DNA of 64,000 nucleotides, from NCBI RefSeq assembly GCF_003751305.1, contig NZ_RJKV01000002.1:186001-250000 (forward strand), in the 5' to 3' direction. The position numbers and the translations under genes are program-made. The stretch is from Stenotrophomonas rhizophila. Lineage in GTDB: Bacteria > Pseudomonadota > Gammaproteobacteria > Xanthomonadales > Xanthomonadaceae. Below are positions 52,746 to 62,086 of this stretch, piece by piece. Position 1 is the stretch's first letter; every line of letters starts with the position of its first letter. A model generated the notes under the pieces. That model saw only the letters and a list, made by a program, of their open reading frames with translations, had not been told where the DNA came from and ran no database searches.

Positions 52746-53228
52746 TCAGTAGCGCCAACCCATCCGGCGGTAGAGCTTGGCCAGCACCCACAGCGGGCCG
52801 ATCAGCAGGTAGACCAGATCGGTCAGGAAGCTCGGCTTGCGGCCTTCATGCTTGTGGCCGATGAACTGCGCGACCCAGGCCACGGCGAAGACGCCCAGCG
52901 CCAGCCAGAACAGGTTCACCAGGCCTATCTCGGCTTCCAGCAGACGGCAGACGCAGCCGCTGACGAAGAAGAACGCCAGCATGCCGTAGCCGAGCGTGCG
53001 CGACAGGCGGTTGTAGAAGCACCAGGCGGCGAACATCGCCAGGCCGGCCCAGATCCCGTTCTGGAACCAGGTGATCAGCGGCGGCAGGCACCACAGCAGG
53101 GCAATCACCGACCATGCGATCGCCGGGACGGCCACGACGTGGATGCGCTGGTTCAGCGCATTGCGGTGGTCGTTGGAATAACTGGCGAAATAGCGGTCGA
53201 TCGGGCGTGCGACGGTGGTGGTGGCCAT
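52746..53228 (-). CDS. DUF962 (Mpo1-like) membrane protein
   Basis: 160 residues (MATTTVARPIDRYFASYSND). The DUF962 signature DHRNALNQRIHVVAVPAIAW carries conserved His, and four membrane helices follow (VIALLWCLPPLITWF; GLAMFAAWCFYNRLS; GMLAFFFVSGCVCRLL; LALGVFAVAWVAQFIGHKHE). A C-terminal FLTDLVYLLIGPLWVLAKLY is typical. Yeast Mpo1 in the same family is an Fe(II) 2-hydroxy-fatty-acid dioxygenase, so a fatty acid alpha-oxidation role is possible. Confidence 0.88.
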   Translation of the reverse strand: MATTTVARPIDRYFASYSNDHRNALNQRIHVVAVPAIAWSVIALLWCLPPLITWFQNGIWAGLAMFAAWCFYNRLSRTLGYGMLAFFFVSGCVCRLLEAEIGLVNLFWLALGVFAVAWVAQFIGHKHEGRKPSFLTDLVYLLIGPLWVLAKLYRRMGWRY

Positions 53229-53261
53229 GTTCCCTCCCAGGATCTGCAGAGCATACCGCCG

Positions 53262-53286
53262 GTAGAGCCGACCGTTGGTCGGCTGC
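53262..53286 (+). repeat. SMAG/REP palindrome
   Basis: GTAGAGCCGACCGTTGGTCG then GCTGCC: a GTAG-headed stem with loop CCGTTGG, upstream of DUF962 and downstream of purC. Confidence 0.78.
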
Positions 53287-53361
53287 CTTCCATCGTCTGC
53301 CCGACATGGCCCGGCATCGGAAACCGCGCTCCCCGGCCCACGCCCGGGGAACGCGTGCCGG

Positions 53362-54288
53362 TCAGTCGACCGAGATACCGGCCAGGCGCTGCAGCGCCTC
53401 AGCGTACTTGGCGCGGGTGCGCTCGATGATCTCGGCCGGGATGCTCGGGCCCGGGGCGGTCTTGCCCCAGTCCAGCGTCTCCAGGTAGTCGCGCACGAAC
53501 TGCTTGTCGTAGCTCGGCGGGCTGGTGCCCACCTCGTACTCGTCGGCCGGCCAGTAGCGCGAGGAATCCGGAGTCAGCATCTCGTCCATGATGTACAGAC
53601 GGCCATCGGCATCGGTACCGAACTCGAACTTGGTGTCGGCCAGAATGATGCCGCGCTCGCGGGCGTAATCAGCGGCGAAGGCATAGATGCGCAGGGTGGC
53701 ATCGCGCACGCGCTCGGCCAGGTCCGCGCCGACCGCCTTCACCATCGCATCGAAATCGATGTTCTCGTCATGGTCGCCGACGGCGGCCTTGGTCGAGGGA
53801 GTGAAGATCGGTTCGGGCAGCTGTTCGGCCTGGCGCAGGCCGTCGGGCAGCTCGATGCCGCTGATCTTGCCGGTGCGCTGGTAGTCCTTCCAGCCGCTGC
53901 CGATCAGGTAGCCACGGGCGATCGCCTCGACCGGAACCGGCTTGAGCTTGCGGGTGACCACCGCGCGCTTGGCGTACAGGGCCGGATCGACACCCTCGGG
54001 CAGCACGCTGGCGACATCGATGCCGGTCAGGTGGTTGGGCATCAGGTGCGCGGTCTTGGCGAACCAGAAGTTCGAGACCTGGCAGAGCATCTCGCCCTTG
54101 CCGGGGATCGGATCGGGCAGCACCACGTCGAAGGCTGACAGACGGTCGGTTGCGACCATCAGCAGGTAGTCCCCCGGCGGAGTGCCGGCGGGGAGCCGGT
54201 CGCGCGGAATGTCGAAAACATCACGCACCTTGCCGCGATGGCGCAAGGGCAGGCCGGGGAGATCGGATTGCAACAACGTGGTCGGCAC
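53362..54288 (-). CDS. purC: phosphoribosylaminoimidazole-succinocarboxamide synthase
   Basis: 308 residues. Two in-frame GTG codons lie at 54294 and 54288; AGGAG then TGCCC precedes the second, so 54288 is the better start ([20 protein letters not shown]). It ligates aspartate to CAIR with ATP in purine synthesis. Signatures are [48 protein letters not shown] and [20 protein letters not shown]. It is longer than E. coli PurC (237) and matches the longer form found in xanthomonads and yeast-like enzymes. It is divergent from the J-domain gene. Confidence 0.96.
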   Translation of the reverse strand: MPTTLLQSDLPGLPLRHRGKVRDVFDIPRDRLPAGTPPGDYLLMVATDRLSAFDVVLPDPIPGKGEMLCQVSNFWFAKTAHLMPNHLTGIDVASVLPEGVDPALYAKRAVVTRKLKPVPVEAIARGYLIGSGWKDYQRTGKISGIELPDGLRQAEQLPEPIFTPSTKAAVGDHDENIDFDAMVKAVGADLAERVRDATLRIYAFAADYARERGIILADTKFEFGTDADGRLYIMDEMLTPDSSRYWPADEYEVGTSPPSYDKQFVRDYLETLDWGKTAPGPSIPAEIIERTRAKYAEALQRLAGISVD

Positions 54289-54431
54289 GGGCACTCCTGA
54301 GGCTTCGTCATGACAGCTGTCCAGGGGACCCGGAGGGCCCGCACAGACAGCGGGCGGCCTAGTGTAAAGCGGGTTGGGCCCGCTGTGACGTAAAATGAAG
54401 ATCCTTTGTCGCCTTGGCTGCCCAGACCACC

Positions 54432-54761
54432 ATGCGCTGGTACGGAAAACTGCTCGGATTCATCGCTGGCGCCCTGTTGTTCAGGCCCAATCCGCTGTTC
54501 GGGGCCGTGGTCGGGCTGTTGCTGGGACATGCCTTCGATGCCGACTGGTTCCGGCTGAACAGGGAAAACCCCTACCGGGAGCTGGGGCTGACCTCCGAGG
54601 CGACCGATGCCGAGATCGACCTGGCCTACCGCCGGCTGATGTCCCAGTACCACCCGGACAAGGTGGTCGGCGCGGCGCCGGAGCTGCGCCAGCAGGCCGA
54701 GCGCAAGTCGCGCCAGCTCAATGCCGCCTATGACCGCATCAAGACCCTGCGCAAGCGCTGA
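54432..54761 (+). CDS. membrane-anchored J-domain protein
   Basis: 109 residues from ATG 54432 ([20 protein letters not shown]). One or two N-terminal hydrophobic segments (about 5-35) precede a C-terminal J domain: [20 protein letters not shown] then [19 protein letters not shown], with the HPD motif intact. It resembles the N-terminal membrane and C-terminal J-domain parts of DjlA (about 270 aa) but is much shorter, without the TerB-like middle. It would recruit DnaK to the inner membrane. It precedes rpe by 42 nt. Confidence 0.85.
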   Translation: MRWYGKLLGFIAGALLFRPNPLFGAVVGLLLGHAFDADWFRLNRENPYRELGLTSEATDAEIDLAYRRLMSQYHPDKVVGAAPELRQQAERKSRQLNAAYDRIKTLRKR

Positions 54762-54803
54762 TTCCGCGCGGCGCCCCCTTTCAACCTCCTGAAGGCCCCG
54801 GCC

Positions 54804-55481
54804 ATGTCCAACTGCATCATTGCTCCCTCCATTCTGTCCGCCGATTTCGCCCGCCTGGGCGAGGAAGTGGACAACGTGCTCGCGGCCGGCGCCGACTGGG
54901 TGCATTTCGATGTGATGGACAACCATTACGTGCCGAATCTGACCATCGGCCCGTTGGTCTGCCAGGCCCTTCGCAAGCACGGCGTGACCGCACCGATCGA
55001 CGTGCATCTGATGGTGGAGCCGGTGGACCGGATCATTCCGGATTTCGCCGAGGCCGGCGCGACGTACATCAGCTTCCATCCGGAGGCGAGCCGCCACGTG
55101 CACCGCACGATCCAGCTGATCCGTTCGCTGGGCTGCAAGCCGGGCGTGGTGCTCAATCCGGCCACGCCGGTGGACATCCTGGACTGGGTGCTCGATGACC
55201 TGGACCTGGTGCTGGTGATGTCGGTCAATCCGGGTTTCGGCGGCCAGGCGTTCATTCCCTCGGCGCTGGACAAGGTGCGCGCAATCCGCAAGAAGATCGA
55301 TGCCAGTGGCAAGGACATCCGCCTGGAGATCGACGGTGGCGTGAAGGCCGACAACATCGGCGCCATCGCGGCGGCCGGTGCGGATGCGTTCGTGGCCGGC
55401 TCGGCGATCTTCAATGCGAAGACCAGCTACCAGGACATCATCGCGCAGATGCGCGGCAACGTCGCCGCGGCGCGGGGCTGA
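54804..55481 (+). CDS. rpe: ribulose-phosphate 3-epimerase
   Basis: 225 residues ([20 protein letters not shown]). A TIM-barrel metal enzyme of the pentose phosphate pathway. Family motifs are [36 protein letters not shown] (metal His/Asp), [32 protein letters not shown] and [13 protein letters not shown] (second Asp). The size is standard. It is followed by the GNAT gene at 3 nt. Confidence 0.97.
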   Translation: MSNCIIAPSILSADFARLGEEVDNVLAAGADWVHFDVMDNHYVPNLTIGPLVCQALRKHGVTAPIDVHLMVEPVDRIIPDFAEAGATYISFHPEASRHVHRTIQLIRSLGCKPGVVLNPATPVDILDWVLDDLDLVLVMSVNPGFGGQAFIPSALDKVRAIRKKIDASGKDIRLEIDGGVKADNIGAIAAAGADAFVAGSAIFNAKTSYQDIIAQMRGNVAAARG

Positions 55482-55484
55482 GCC

Positions 55485-55976
55485 ATGGGACCGGTGGCTG
55501 CCGTGACCATCCGCGTGGCCACCGCCGGGGATGCGGGGCTGATCCTGCGCTTCATCCGCGAGTTGGCGATCTACGAGAAGGCCGCGTCGTCGGTGCAGAC
55601 CGACGAAGCGGGCATCCGTGCGAGTCTGTTCGGGCCGGCGGCAAAGGCGCATGCGCTGATCTGCGAAGCCGATGGTGTGGCGATCGGGTATGCGGTGTAT
55701 TTCTACAACTACTCGACGTGGCTGGGCCGTAACGGGATCTATCTGGAAGATCTGTACGTCAGCCCGGAGAGCCGCGGCAGCGGTGCCGGCAAGGCGCTGC
55801 TGCAGCACATCGCACGGATCGCGGTGGCCGAAGGCTGCGGGCGGTTCGAGTGGTCGGTGCTGGACTGGAATGAACCGGCGATCCAGTTCTATGAAGCGGC
55901 CGGGGCGACGCCGCAGAGCGAGTGGACGGTGTACCGGATGGAAGGCGAGGCGCTGCGGACCTTCGCCGAAGGCTGA
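55485..55976 (+). CDS. GNAT N-acetyltransferase (diamine/thialysine type)
   Basis: 163 residues from ATG 55485 (MGPVAAVTIRVATAGDAGLI). The acetyl-CoA motif is YLEDLYVSPESRGSGAGKAL (Q/RxxGxG/A). The sequence, with its LAIYEKAASSVQTDEAGIR and YNYSTWLGRNGIYLED, is like spermidine/spermine N1-acetyltransferases and thialysine acetyltransferases. The polyamine genes in this window make a polyamine substrate plausible, but this is inference. It starts 3 nt after rpe. Confidence 0.85.
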   Translation: MGPVAAVTIRVATAGDAGLILRFIRELAIYEKAASSVQTDEAGIRASLFGPAAKAHALICEADGVAIGYAVYFYNYSTWLGRNGIYLEDLYVSPESRGSGAGKALLQHIARIAVAEGCGRFEWSVLDWNEPAIQFYEAAGATPQSEWTVYRMEGEALRTFAEG

Positions 55977-55984
55977 GCTGTCTT

Positions 55985-56100
55985 AAAAAAAGACCGCACC
56001 ATTGCTGATGCGGCCCTGGGAATAGCGGGAGGCTGATCCTGCCTCCATCCATCTTCCTTGCTATGGCCTTCCATTCTCCGGGCCATGGGTGACGCTTTGA
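55985..56100 (-). ncRNA. candidate CsrA/RsmA-sequestering small RNA
   Basis: On the minus strand this 116-nt gap segment ends in a terminator with no coding gene upstream of it: CCGCA/TGCGG stem, then seven U (55985-55991). Upstream are two further hairpins. ATGGCC/GGCCAT (56063-56068 with 56081-56086) has a loop CGGAGAATGGAA containing two GGA. GGAGGC/GCCTCC (56028-56033 with 56041-56046) has a loop AGGATCA. Six GGA motifs occur in about 43 nt, most as ANGGA, two in the first loop, one in the second, and two in the single-stranded link. This matches the length and layout of RsmY/RsmZ-like RNAs. The 5' end and promoter are not defined. Confidence 0.5.
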
Positions 56101-56166
56101 TGACGTTCACCGGCGGCCACGCCGTCCGCTGCTAGCCTTCGCTTCCCCACTCCCTGGAAGTACCGC

Positions 56167-57099
56167 ATGAGCCGTCCCCATTGGCGTTTGATCCTCAACG
56201 GCAAGTCCACCGGCAATGAGGATGTGCGCGAGGCGGTGGCCGCGCTGCGTGAGCGCGGGGTGCAACTGGAGGTACGGGTGACCTGGGAATCGGGCGACGC
56301 CGAACGCTATGTGGCCGAGGCGATCGCCCACGGGGTGGATACGATCATCGCGGCCGGCGGTGATGGCACGCTCAGTGAGGTGGCCGAGACGCTGGCGCAT
56401 CGCGAGGAGTCGGCCGACGCGCTGCCGTCGCTGGGGTTGTTGCCGTTGGGCACGGCCAATGATTTCGCCACCGCGGCGGAGATTCCCGATGAACCGCTGG
56501 CGGCGCTGGAGCTGATCGCGCAGGCGCCCGCGCGCCCGGTCGATCTGCTGCGCATCGATGCCGATGGCAAGGTGTGGTGGTGCGCGAACGTCGCCAGTGG
56601 CGGCTTCGGCACCGAGGTCACGGTGGAGACCGATGAGGGCTTGAAGAAAGTGCTCGGCGGGCTGGCCTATCTGGTCACCGGGATATCGCGGCTGGGGCGG
56701 ATCGATCCGATCCAGGCACGGGTCCGCGCGCCGGGGTTCGAATGGGCCGGTGGTTTCATCGCACTCGGCGTGGGCAACGGCCGCCAGGCCGGCGGTGGGC
56801 AGGTGCTGTGTCCGGAGGCCCTGATCGATGATGGTCTGCTGGATATCACGGTGATCCCTGAGCTGAGCGGGGAGGTCGCCTCCACCTTTGCCGCGCTGGT
56901 CAAGGGTGGCAAGCGCGGCGCGCTGGAGCAGGTGGCCGAACGTGTACAGGCGCCGTGGGTGGAGATCGAGGCCGAGGTGCCGCTGACCCTCAATCTGGAT
57001 GGCGAACCGGTCCAGGCCCGGCACTTCCGCATCGACTGCGTGCCGAGGCGGGTCAACCTGCATGTGGCACTGGACAGCCCGCTGCTGTCGCGGGGCTGA
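56167..57099 (+). CDS. yegS: YegS-like diacylglycerol/lipid kinase
   Basis: 310 residues ([20 protein letters not shown]). The DAGK catalytic signature [20 protein letters not shown] has the GGDGT motif; [20 protein letters not shown] binds the nucleotide; [20 protein letters not shown] and [20 protein letters not shown] are typical of YegS. The C terminus ([20 protein letters not shown]) closes the fold. The normal length and motif set favour a lipid kinase over sphingosine or diacylglycerol kinase proper. It is convergent with nothing and lies 67 nt past the candidate sRNA start. Confidence 0.9.
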   Translation: MSRPHWRLILNGKSTGNEDVREAVAALRERGVQLEVRVTWESGDAERYVAEAIAHGVDTIIAAGGDGTLSEVAETLAHREESADALPSLGLLPLGTANDFATAAEIPDEPLAALELIAQAPARPVDLLRIDADGKVWWCANVASGGFGTEVTVETDEGLKKVLGGLAYLVTGISRLGRIDPIQARVRAPGFEWAGGFIALGVGNGRQAGGGQVLCPEALIDDGLLDITVIPELSGEVASTFAALVKGGKRGALEQVAERVQAPWVEIEAEVPLTLNLDGEPVQARHFRIDCVPRRVNLHVALDSPLLSRG

Positions 57100-57154
57100 T
57101 GCCAGGGGCGTCGCCGGGTTCCATCCGGTGCCGTCAATGCGGTACAGTCGCCGC

Positions 57155-57304
57155 GTGTCCATTCTGACGACCCCGCATACCCTTTCTTCCGCTCGCCGTT
57201 GGTGGCGATGGTGGCCTGTTGCCGTCGTCCGTCCCGCCACCGCCGTTTCCCGGAAGGAAAGTCGTCTTGATTACGCTCGAGCAGTTCCAGCAGCAGGCCG
57301 CTGA
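57155..57304 (+). CDS. putative trp leader peptide with tandem Trp codons
   Basis: Open frame from GTG 57155 to TGA 57302-57304, in a frame different from trpE and overlapping its start by 38 nt. It encodes SARRWWRWWPVAV with four Trp codons at 57200, 57203, 57209 and 57212. An in-frame ATG lies at 57137. Neither start has a clear Shine-Dalgarno; a TACAGT -10-like box at 57143-57148 would place transcription start near the GTG, so a leaderless message is possible. Downstream, the trpE ribosome site can pair with 57182-57190. This is evidence for Trp-dependent translational control, but no test exists here. Confidence 0.55.
   Translation: MSILTTPHTLSSARRWWRWWPVAVVRPATAVSRKESRLDYARAVPAAGR
57182..57261 (+). 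promoter_or_regulatory. possible translational attenuator sequestering the trpE ribosome site
   Basis: CTTTC-TTCC (57182-57190) is complementary to the trpE Shine-Dalgarno GGAAGGAAAG (57252-57261) over nine pairs with one bulged G. Competing structures are GGTGGCG (57201-57207) with CGCCACC (57235-57241), which covers the Trp codons, and a local TTTCC/GGAAA hairpin on the ribosome site. A ribosome stalled at the Trp codons would cover 57182-57190 and free the trpE site. No terminator-like U run is present, so the control would be on translation. Confidence 0.45.
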
Positions 57305-58742
57305 AGGCCACACCCGCATTCCCGTCGTCCGTGAAGTGCTGTCCGACCTGGACACGCCGCTTTCGGTCTATCTGAAGCTCGCCGACGGCACGCATACCTA
57401 TCTGTTTGAATCGGTCGAGGGCGGCGAACGCTTCGGGCGCTATTCCATCATCGGCCTGCCGGCGCGCCGGGTGTATGCCTTCCACGGCCATACCCTGACC
57501 ATCAGCGAGTCCGGCACCGTGGTGGAAACCCGCGAGGTCGCCGACCCCTTCGCCGAGGTCGAAGCGCTGCGCAGCGCCCACTCGGTGCCCAAGCTGGCCG
57601 GTCTGCCCGGCTTCACCGGTGGCCTGGTCGGCTGGTTCGGCTTCGAGTGCATCGGTTACATCGAACCGCGCCTGGCACCGCCGCGTGGCCGCGATGAGCT
57701 GGGTACGCCGGACATCCTGCTGCTGCACTCCGAAGAGCTGGCGGTGTTCGACAACCTCAAGGGCCGTCTGTACCTGATCGTGCATGCCGACCCGGGTCAG
57801 CCCGGTGCATGGGAGGATGCCCAGGCCAAGCTGGATGCGCTGGTCGCCAAGCTGCGTGCGCCCGGTGCCGGCTACCCCGCGCCGATCACCCGCGATGTGC
57901 TGGACGAGAACGATTTCGTCTCCGGCTTCACCCGCGAAGGCTTCATTGCCGCGGTCGACAAATCCAAGGAATACATCCGCGCCGGCGACATCTTCCAGGT
58001 GGTGCTGAGCCAGCGCCTGAGCGTGCCGTTCAAGGCGCGCCCGGTGGATGTGTACCGCGCGCTGCGCGCGCTCAATCCCTCGCCGTACATGTACTTCCTC
58101 GACACCGGCGACGTGCAGGTGGTCGGCTCCTCGCCGGAAATCCTGGTGCGGCTGCAGGACGGGGAAGTCACCGTGCGCCCGATCGCCGGCACCCGCCCGC
58201 GTGGCGCGACGGTGGAAGAAGACAACGCACTGGAAGTCGAACTGCTGGCCGATCCCAAGGAACGTGCCGAGCATCTGATGCTGATCGATCTCGGCCGCAA
58301 CGATGCCGGTCGCGTGTCCAAGGCGGGCACGGTGGAAGTGGGCGAGCAGTTCGTGATCGAACGCTACAGCCACGTCATGCACATCGTCAGCGAAGTCACC
58401 GGGCAGCTGCAGCCGGGCCTGAGCTACGCCGACGTGCTGCGTGCAACCTTCCCGGCCGGCACCGTCAGCGGCGCACCCAAGATCCGCGCGCTGGAAGTGA
58501 TCCGCGAGCTGGAGCCGATCAAGCGCAACGTCTACGCCGGCAGCATCGGCTACATCGGCTGGCATGGCGATGCCGATACCGCGATCGCGATCCGCACCGC
58601 CGTGATCAAGGACGGCCGCCTGCACGTGCAGGCTGGCGCCGGCATCGTCTACGACTCCGATCCCGGTAAGGAATGGGACGAGACGATGAACAAGGGCCGC
58701 GCGCTGTTCCGTGCGGTCGCGCAGGCGGCCAAGGGCCTGTAA
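57267..58742 (+). CDS. trpE: anthranilate synthase component I
   Basis: 491 residues from an unusual TTG start at 57267, preceded by GGAAGGAAAG 6 nt upstream; no ATG or GTG occurs in frame nearby with a ribosome site. It forms anthranilate from chorismate with the TrpG glutaminase. The N-terminal Trp-feedback region FESVEGGERFGRYSIIGLPA and the chorismate-binding core IAGTRPRGATVEEDNALEVE, LIDLGRNDAGRV, RYSHVMHIVSEVTGQL and FPAGTVSGAPKIRALEVI are complete. The first ten residues overlap the putative leader frame. It leads trpE-G-D-C-HAD. Confidence 0.96.
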   Translation: MITLEQFQQQAAEGHTRIPVVREVLSDLDTPLSVYLKLADGTHTYLFESVEGGERFGRYSIIGLPARRVYAFHGHTLTISESGTVVETREVADPFAEVEALRSAHSVPKLAGLPGFTGGLVGWFGFECIGYIEPRLAPPRGRDELGTPDILLLHSEELAVFDNLKGRLYLIVHADPGQPGAWEDAQAKLDALVAKLRAPGAGYPAPITRDVLDENDFVSGFTREGFIAAVDKSKEYIRAGDIFQVVLSQRLSVPFKARPVDVYRALRALNPSPYMYFLDTGDVQVVGSSPEILVRLQDGEVTVRPIAGTRPRGATVEEDNALEVELLADPKERAEHLMLIDLGRNDAGRVSKAGTVEVGEQFVIERYSHVMHIVSEVTGQLQPGLSYADVLRATFPAGTVSGAPKIRALEVIRELEPIKRNVYAGSIGYIGWHGDADTAIAIRTAVIKDGRLHVQAGAGIVYDSDPGKEWDETMNKGRALFRAVAQAAKGL

Positions 58743-58817
58743 GGCACTGCCGCCGAACTGTCTGACACGTGCGCCGTTGCGTGCACGCCACTTCCCCATT
58801 CAAGACGGACCCTGACC

Positions 58818-59396
58818 ATGTTGTTGATGCTCGACAACTACGACAGCTTCACCTACAACCTCGTGCAGTACCTGCAGACGCTGGGCGCCGAGGTCAAGGT
58901 GGTGCGCAACGACGCGTTGAGCGTCGATGAAATCGCCGCGCTCGCGCCCGAGCGCATCGTGATTTCGCCCGGCCCGTGCACGCCCAACGAAGCGGGCGTG
59001 TCGCTGGAGCTGATCCGCCGGCTCGGCCCGACCACGCCGATCCTCGGGGTGTGCCTGGGCCACCAGAGCATCGGCCAGGTCTACGGCGGCGATGTGATCC
59101 GCGCCGGTACGATCATGCACGGCAAGACCTCGCCGATCCGCCATGAAGGCAAGGGCGTGTTCGCCGGCCTGCCGGACCGTTACCAGGCCACGCGCTACCA
59201 CTCGCTGGTGGTGGACAAGACCACGCTGCCGGCATGCCTGGAAATGACCGCCTGGACCGAGAACGCGGATGGCTCGATCGAAGAGATCATGGGACTGCGC
59301 CATCGCGAGTATCCGGTCGAGGGCGTGCAGTTCCATCCCGAGTCGATCCTCACCGAGCATGGCCACGCCCTGCTGAAGAATTTCCTGCAGCGCTGA
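58818..59396 (+). CDS. trpG: anthranilate synthase component II (glutamine amidotransferase)
   Basis: 192 residues ([20 protein letters not shown]). It supplies ammonia to TrpE. The triad is visible: Cys in [17 protein letters not shown], and His and Glu in [26 protein letters not shown] is the family oxyanion motif. It follows trpE by 75 nt and precedes trpD by 32 nt. It lacks the fused C-terminal TrpD domain found in enteric bacteria. It may also serve as PabA, if no separate pabA exists. Confidence 0.96.
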   Translation: MLLMLDNYDSFTYNLVQYLQTLGAEVKVVRNDALSVDEIAALAPERIVISPGPCTPNEAGVSLELIRRLGPTTPILGVCLGHQSIGQVYGGDVIRAGTIMHGKTSPIRHEGKGVFAGLPDRYQATRYHSLVVDKTTLPACLEMTAWTENADGSIEEIMGLRHREYPVEGVQFHPESILTEHGHALLKNFLQR

Positions 59397-59428
59397 GAGC
59401 GCCGCATCTGCATCACAAAGGACCCCGC

Positions 59429-60466
59429 ATGACCTTCTCCGCCCAGGAAGCCCTGCAGCGCACCATCGAGCACCGCGAAATCTTCTTCGACGAAATGGTC
59501 GACCTGATGCGGCAGATCATGCGCGGTGAAGTGTCGCCGGTGATGACCGCCGCGATCCTGACCGGCCTGCGCGTCAAGAAGGAAACCATCGGCGAAATCG
59601 CCGGTGCCGCCACCGTGATGCGCGAGCTCGCCCTCGCGGTACCGGTGGAGGACAAGACGCATCTGGTGGATATCGTCGGCACCGGTGGGGATGGTTCGCA
59701 CACCTTCAACATTTCCACCTGCGCGATGTTCGTGGTGTCTGCGGCCGGGGCCAAGGTGGCCAAGCATGGCAACCGCAGTGTTTCCTCCAAGTCCGGCAGT
59801 GCCGATGCAGTCGAGGCGCTGGGCGCGATCATCGATCTGCAGCCGGACGAGGTCGCGCGCGCGATCACCGAAACCGGCATCGGCTTCATGTTCGCACCGA
59901 TGCACCACCCGGCGATGAAGGTCGTCGCGCCGGTGCGCCGCGAAATGGGCGTGCGTACGATCTTCAACATCCTCGGCCCGCTGACCAATCCGGTGGGTGC
60001 GACCAACGTGCTGATGGGCGTGTTCCACTCGGATCTGGTCGGCATCCAGGCGCGCGTGCTGCGCGAACTCGGCGCCGAGCGCGCGCTGGTGGTGTGGGGC
60101 CGCGACAACATGGATGAGATCTCGCTCGGCGCCGGTACGCTGGTCGGCGAGCTGCGCGACGGCAAGGTGCGCGAGTACGAGATCCATCCGGAAGACTTCG
60201 GCATCGCGATGTCGGCCAGCCGCAATCTCAAGGTGGACAGCCCGGAGGAATCCATCGCGATGCTGCGGGGTGTGCTCGACAACCAGCCCGGCCCGGCGCT
60301 CGACATCGTCGCGCTCAATGCCGGCGCCGCGCTGTACGTGGCCGGTGTCGCCGACAGCATCGCCGATGGTCTGGCCCGTGCCCGTGCGGTGCTGGCCGAT
60401 GGCAGTGCGCGCTCGCGGATGGAGCAGTACGTCGCCGCCACCCGCCGCATCCGCGGGGCCGTCTGA
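59429..60466 (+). CDS. trpD: anthranilate phosphoribosyltransferase
   Basis: 345 residues from ATG 59429 ([20 protein letters not shown]). It adds phosphoribose to anthranilate. Motifs are the PRPP-binding [80 protein letters not shown] and the C-terminal EEYQ-like [20 protein letters not shown]. The length and fold are standard. It is separate from trpG, in the usual order of non-enteric gammaproteobacteria. Confidence 0.97.
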   Translation: MTFSAQEALQRTIEHREIFFDEMVDLMRQIMRGEVSPVMTAAILTGLRVKKETIGEIAGAATVMRELALAVPVEDKTHLVDIVGTGGDGSHTFNISTCAMFVVSAAGAKVAKHGNRSVSSKSGSADAVEALGAIIDLQPDEVARAITETGIGFMFAPMHHPAMKVVAPVRREMGVRTIFNILGPLTNPVGATNVLMGVFHSDLVGIQARVLRELGAERALVVWGRDNMDEISLGAGTLVGELRDGKVREYEIHPEDFGIAMSASRNLKVDSPEESIAMLRGVLDNQPGPALDIVALNAGAALYVAGVADSIADGLARARAVLADGSARSRMEQYVAATRRIRGAV

Positions 60467-60529
60467 GCCTGCGTTTTCCGAATTCAGCGGGGCTGGTCGA
60501 TAATGGCCGGCCTCCAGGACCCCAATGAC

Positions 60530-61324
60530 ATGAGCGACATCCTCGATACCATCCTGGCCCGCAAGGCCGAAGAAGTCGCCGCACGCCGGGCCCAGGTGCC
60601 GCTTGAAGCACTGATTGCGCGCGTGGAGCAGGCTCCGCCCGTGCGCGGCTTCGCGGATGCGCTGCGCGCCTCGATCACCGCTGGCAACCCCGCCGTGATC
60701 GCCGAAATCAAGAAGGCCAGCCCGTCCAAGGGCGTGATCCGCCCGGACTTCCATCCGGCCGACATCGCGGTGAGCTACGAATTCGGTGGGGCCAGCTGCC
60801 TGTCGGTGCTGACCGACGTGGATTTCTTCCAGGGCAGCGACGCCTACCTGCAGCAGGCGCGTGAAGCGTGCACGCTGCCGGTGCTGCGCAAGGACTTCGT
60901 GATCGATGCCTATCAGGTGTATGAAGCGCGCGTGCTCGGTGCGGACTGCATCCTGCTGATCGTGGCCGCCCTCGACGATCGCCAGCTGGCCGAGTTGTCC
61001 GACCTGGCCATGCAGCTGGGCATGGACGTGCTGGTGGAAGTGCACGACATCGACGAGCTCGAGCGCGCCATCCAGGTGCCGGTGCCGCTGATCGGCATCA
61101 ACAACCGCAACCTGCGCACCTTCGAGGTGTCGCTGCAGACCACGCTGGACATGCGCCAGGCCGTGCCGCGCGACCGCCTGCTGGTCACCGAAAGCGGCAT
61201 CCTCGGCCCGGCCGATGTCAGCGTGATGCGCGAAGCCGGGGTCAACGCGTTCCTGGTCGGTGAGGCCTTCATGCGCGTGGAAGAGCCCGGCGAGGGCCTG
61301 CGTCAGCTATTCTTCAGCGCATGA
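60530..61324 (+). CDS. trpC: indole-3-glycerol phosphate synthase
   Basis: 264 residues from ATG 60530 ([20 protein letters not shown]). A TIM barrel that closes the indole ring. The signature [20 protein letters not shown] holds the catalytic Lys; [59 protein letters not shown] and [20 protein letters not shown] follow. It is not fused to trpF. The stop overlaps the HAD gene start by ATGA, so the HAD protein is made from the trp message. Confidence 0.97.
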   Translation: MSDILDTILARKAEEVAARRAQVPLEALIARVEQAPPVRGFADALRASITAGNPAVIAEIKKASPSKGVIRPDFHPADIAVSYEFGGASCLSVLTDVDFFQGSDAYLQQAREACTLPVLRKDFVIDAYQVYEARVLGADCILLIVAALDDRQLAELSDLAMQLGMDVLVEVHDIDELERAIQVPVPLIGINNRNLRTFEVSLQTTLDMRQAVPRDRLLVTESGILGPADVSVMREAGVNAFLVGEAFMRVEEPGEGLRQLFFSA

Positions 61325-62037
61325 CAGCGATCTATCCAACGCCGCGCGACGACGCCCCGCTGGTGGTCTTTGATTTCGATCACACCCTGTATGACGGCGA
61401 TTCCGGCAGCCATCTGTTCGCCTGGCTGATCAAGCGCAACCCGCTGCGGCTGCTGGCCGCCCTGGTCGCCACGCCGCTGCTCGGTCCGCTGGTGGCCTTC
61501 CTGCCCACCCGCCGCCGCGGCATTTCCGGCTATGTCTGGATCGCCACGTTCGGCCTGCACCGGGCGCGCGAGTTCAACAAGGTGATCGACCGCTACGTCC
61601 TCAAGCACGAGGCCGATATCCGCCGCCGCCTGCTGCCCGTGGCGCTGGAGGTGTTCGCGCGTCACCGTGCCGCCGGCGACCGCGTCGTGGTCGCTACCGG
61701 CGCACCGCCGGAACTGGCCCGCGCAATCCTGGCCTTCGTGGCGCACCAGGGCGTGCCGGTGATCGGCAGCGAGGTCGGCCCGTTCCTGGGCGCGGTCATC
61801 GCCACCCGCCACTGCCACAACGAAGAAAAGATGCGGATGCTGCGCGAGCGCGGTTATGGCGAGATCGCCACGGCCTACTCCGACAGCAGCGCCGACCTGC
61901 CGCTGTTGCTGGCCGCGGCGGCGCCGGTGGTGGTCAATCCGAAGGCGTCACGGGTGGACTATTTCCGCCAGGTGCTGCCGCCGGGCACCCCCGTGCTCAA
62001 CTGGGGCTGCGTGGATCGGGCCGGTGACAAGGTCTGA
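61321..62037 (+). CDS. HAD-IB family phosphatase coupled to trpC
   Basis: 238 residues ([20 protein letters not shown]). HAD motif I is [14 protein letters not shown], motif II is [15 protein letters not shown], a Lys is in [12 protein letters not shown], and motif IV is [14 protein letters not shown]. The cap contains a hydrophobic stretch ([19 protein letters not shown]), as in HAD-IB proteins acting on lipid-like phosphates or phosphoserine. Its start overlaps the trpC stop by four bases. The link of a phosphatase with tryptophan synthesis is unexplained; a role in serine supply for trpB is conceivable. Confidence 0.88.
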   Translation: MTAIYPTPRDDAPLVVFDFDHTLYDGDSGSHLFAWLIKRNPLRLLAALVATPLLGPLVAFLPTRRRGISGYVWIATFGLHRAREFNKVIDRYVLKHEADIRRRLLPVALEVFARHRAAGDRVVVATGAPPELARAILAFVAHQGVPVIGSEVGPFLGAVIATRHCHNEEKMRMLRERGYGEIATAYSDSSADLPLLLAAAAPVVVNPKASRVDYFRQVLPPGTPVLNWGCVDRAGDKV

Positions 62038-62086
62038 TGCGACGTTGAAATAGCCTGAAAGGGGCTGGAAAGGTGTCGCGTCCGGC

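Noticed and set aside
61850..62060. short alternative frame overlapping the end of the HAD gene
   Set aside because: A shadow frame with no ribosome site; the HAD motifs are in the main frame.
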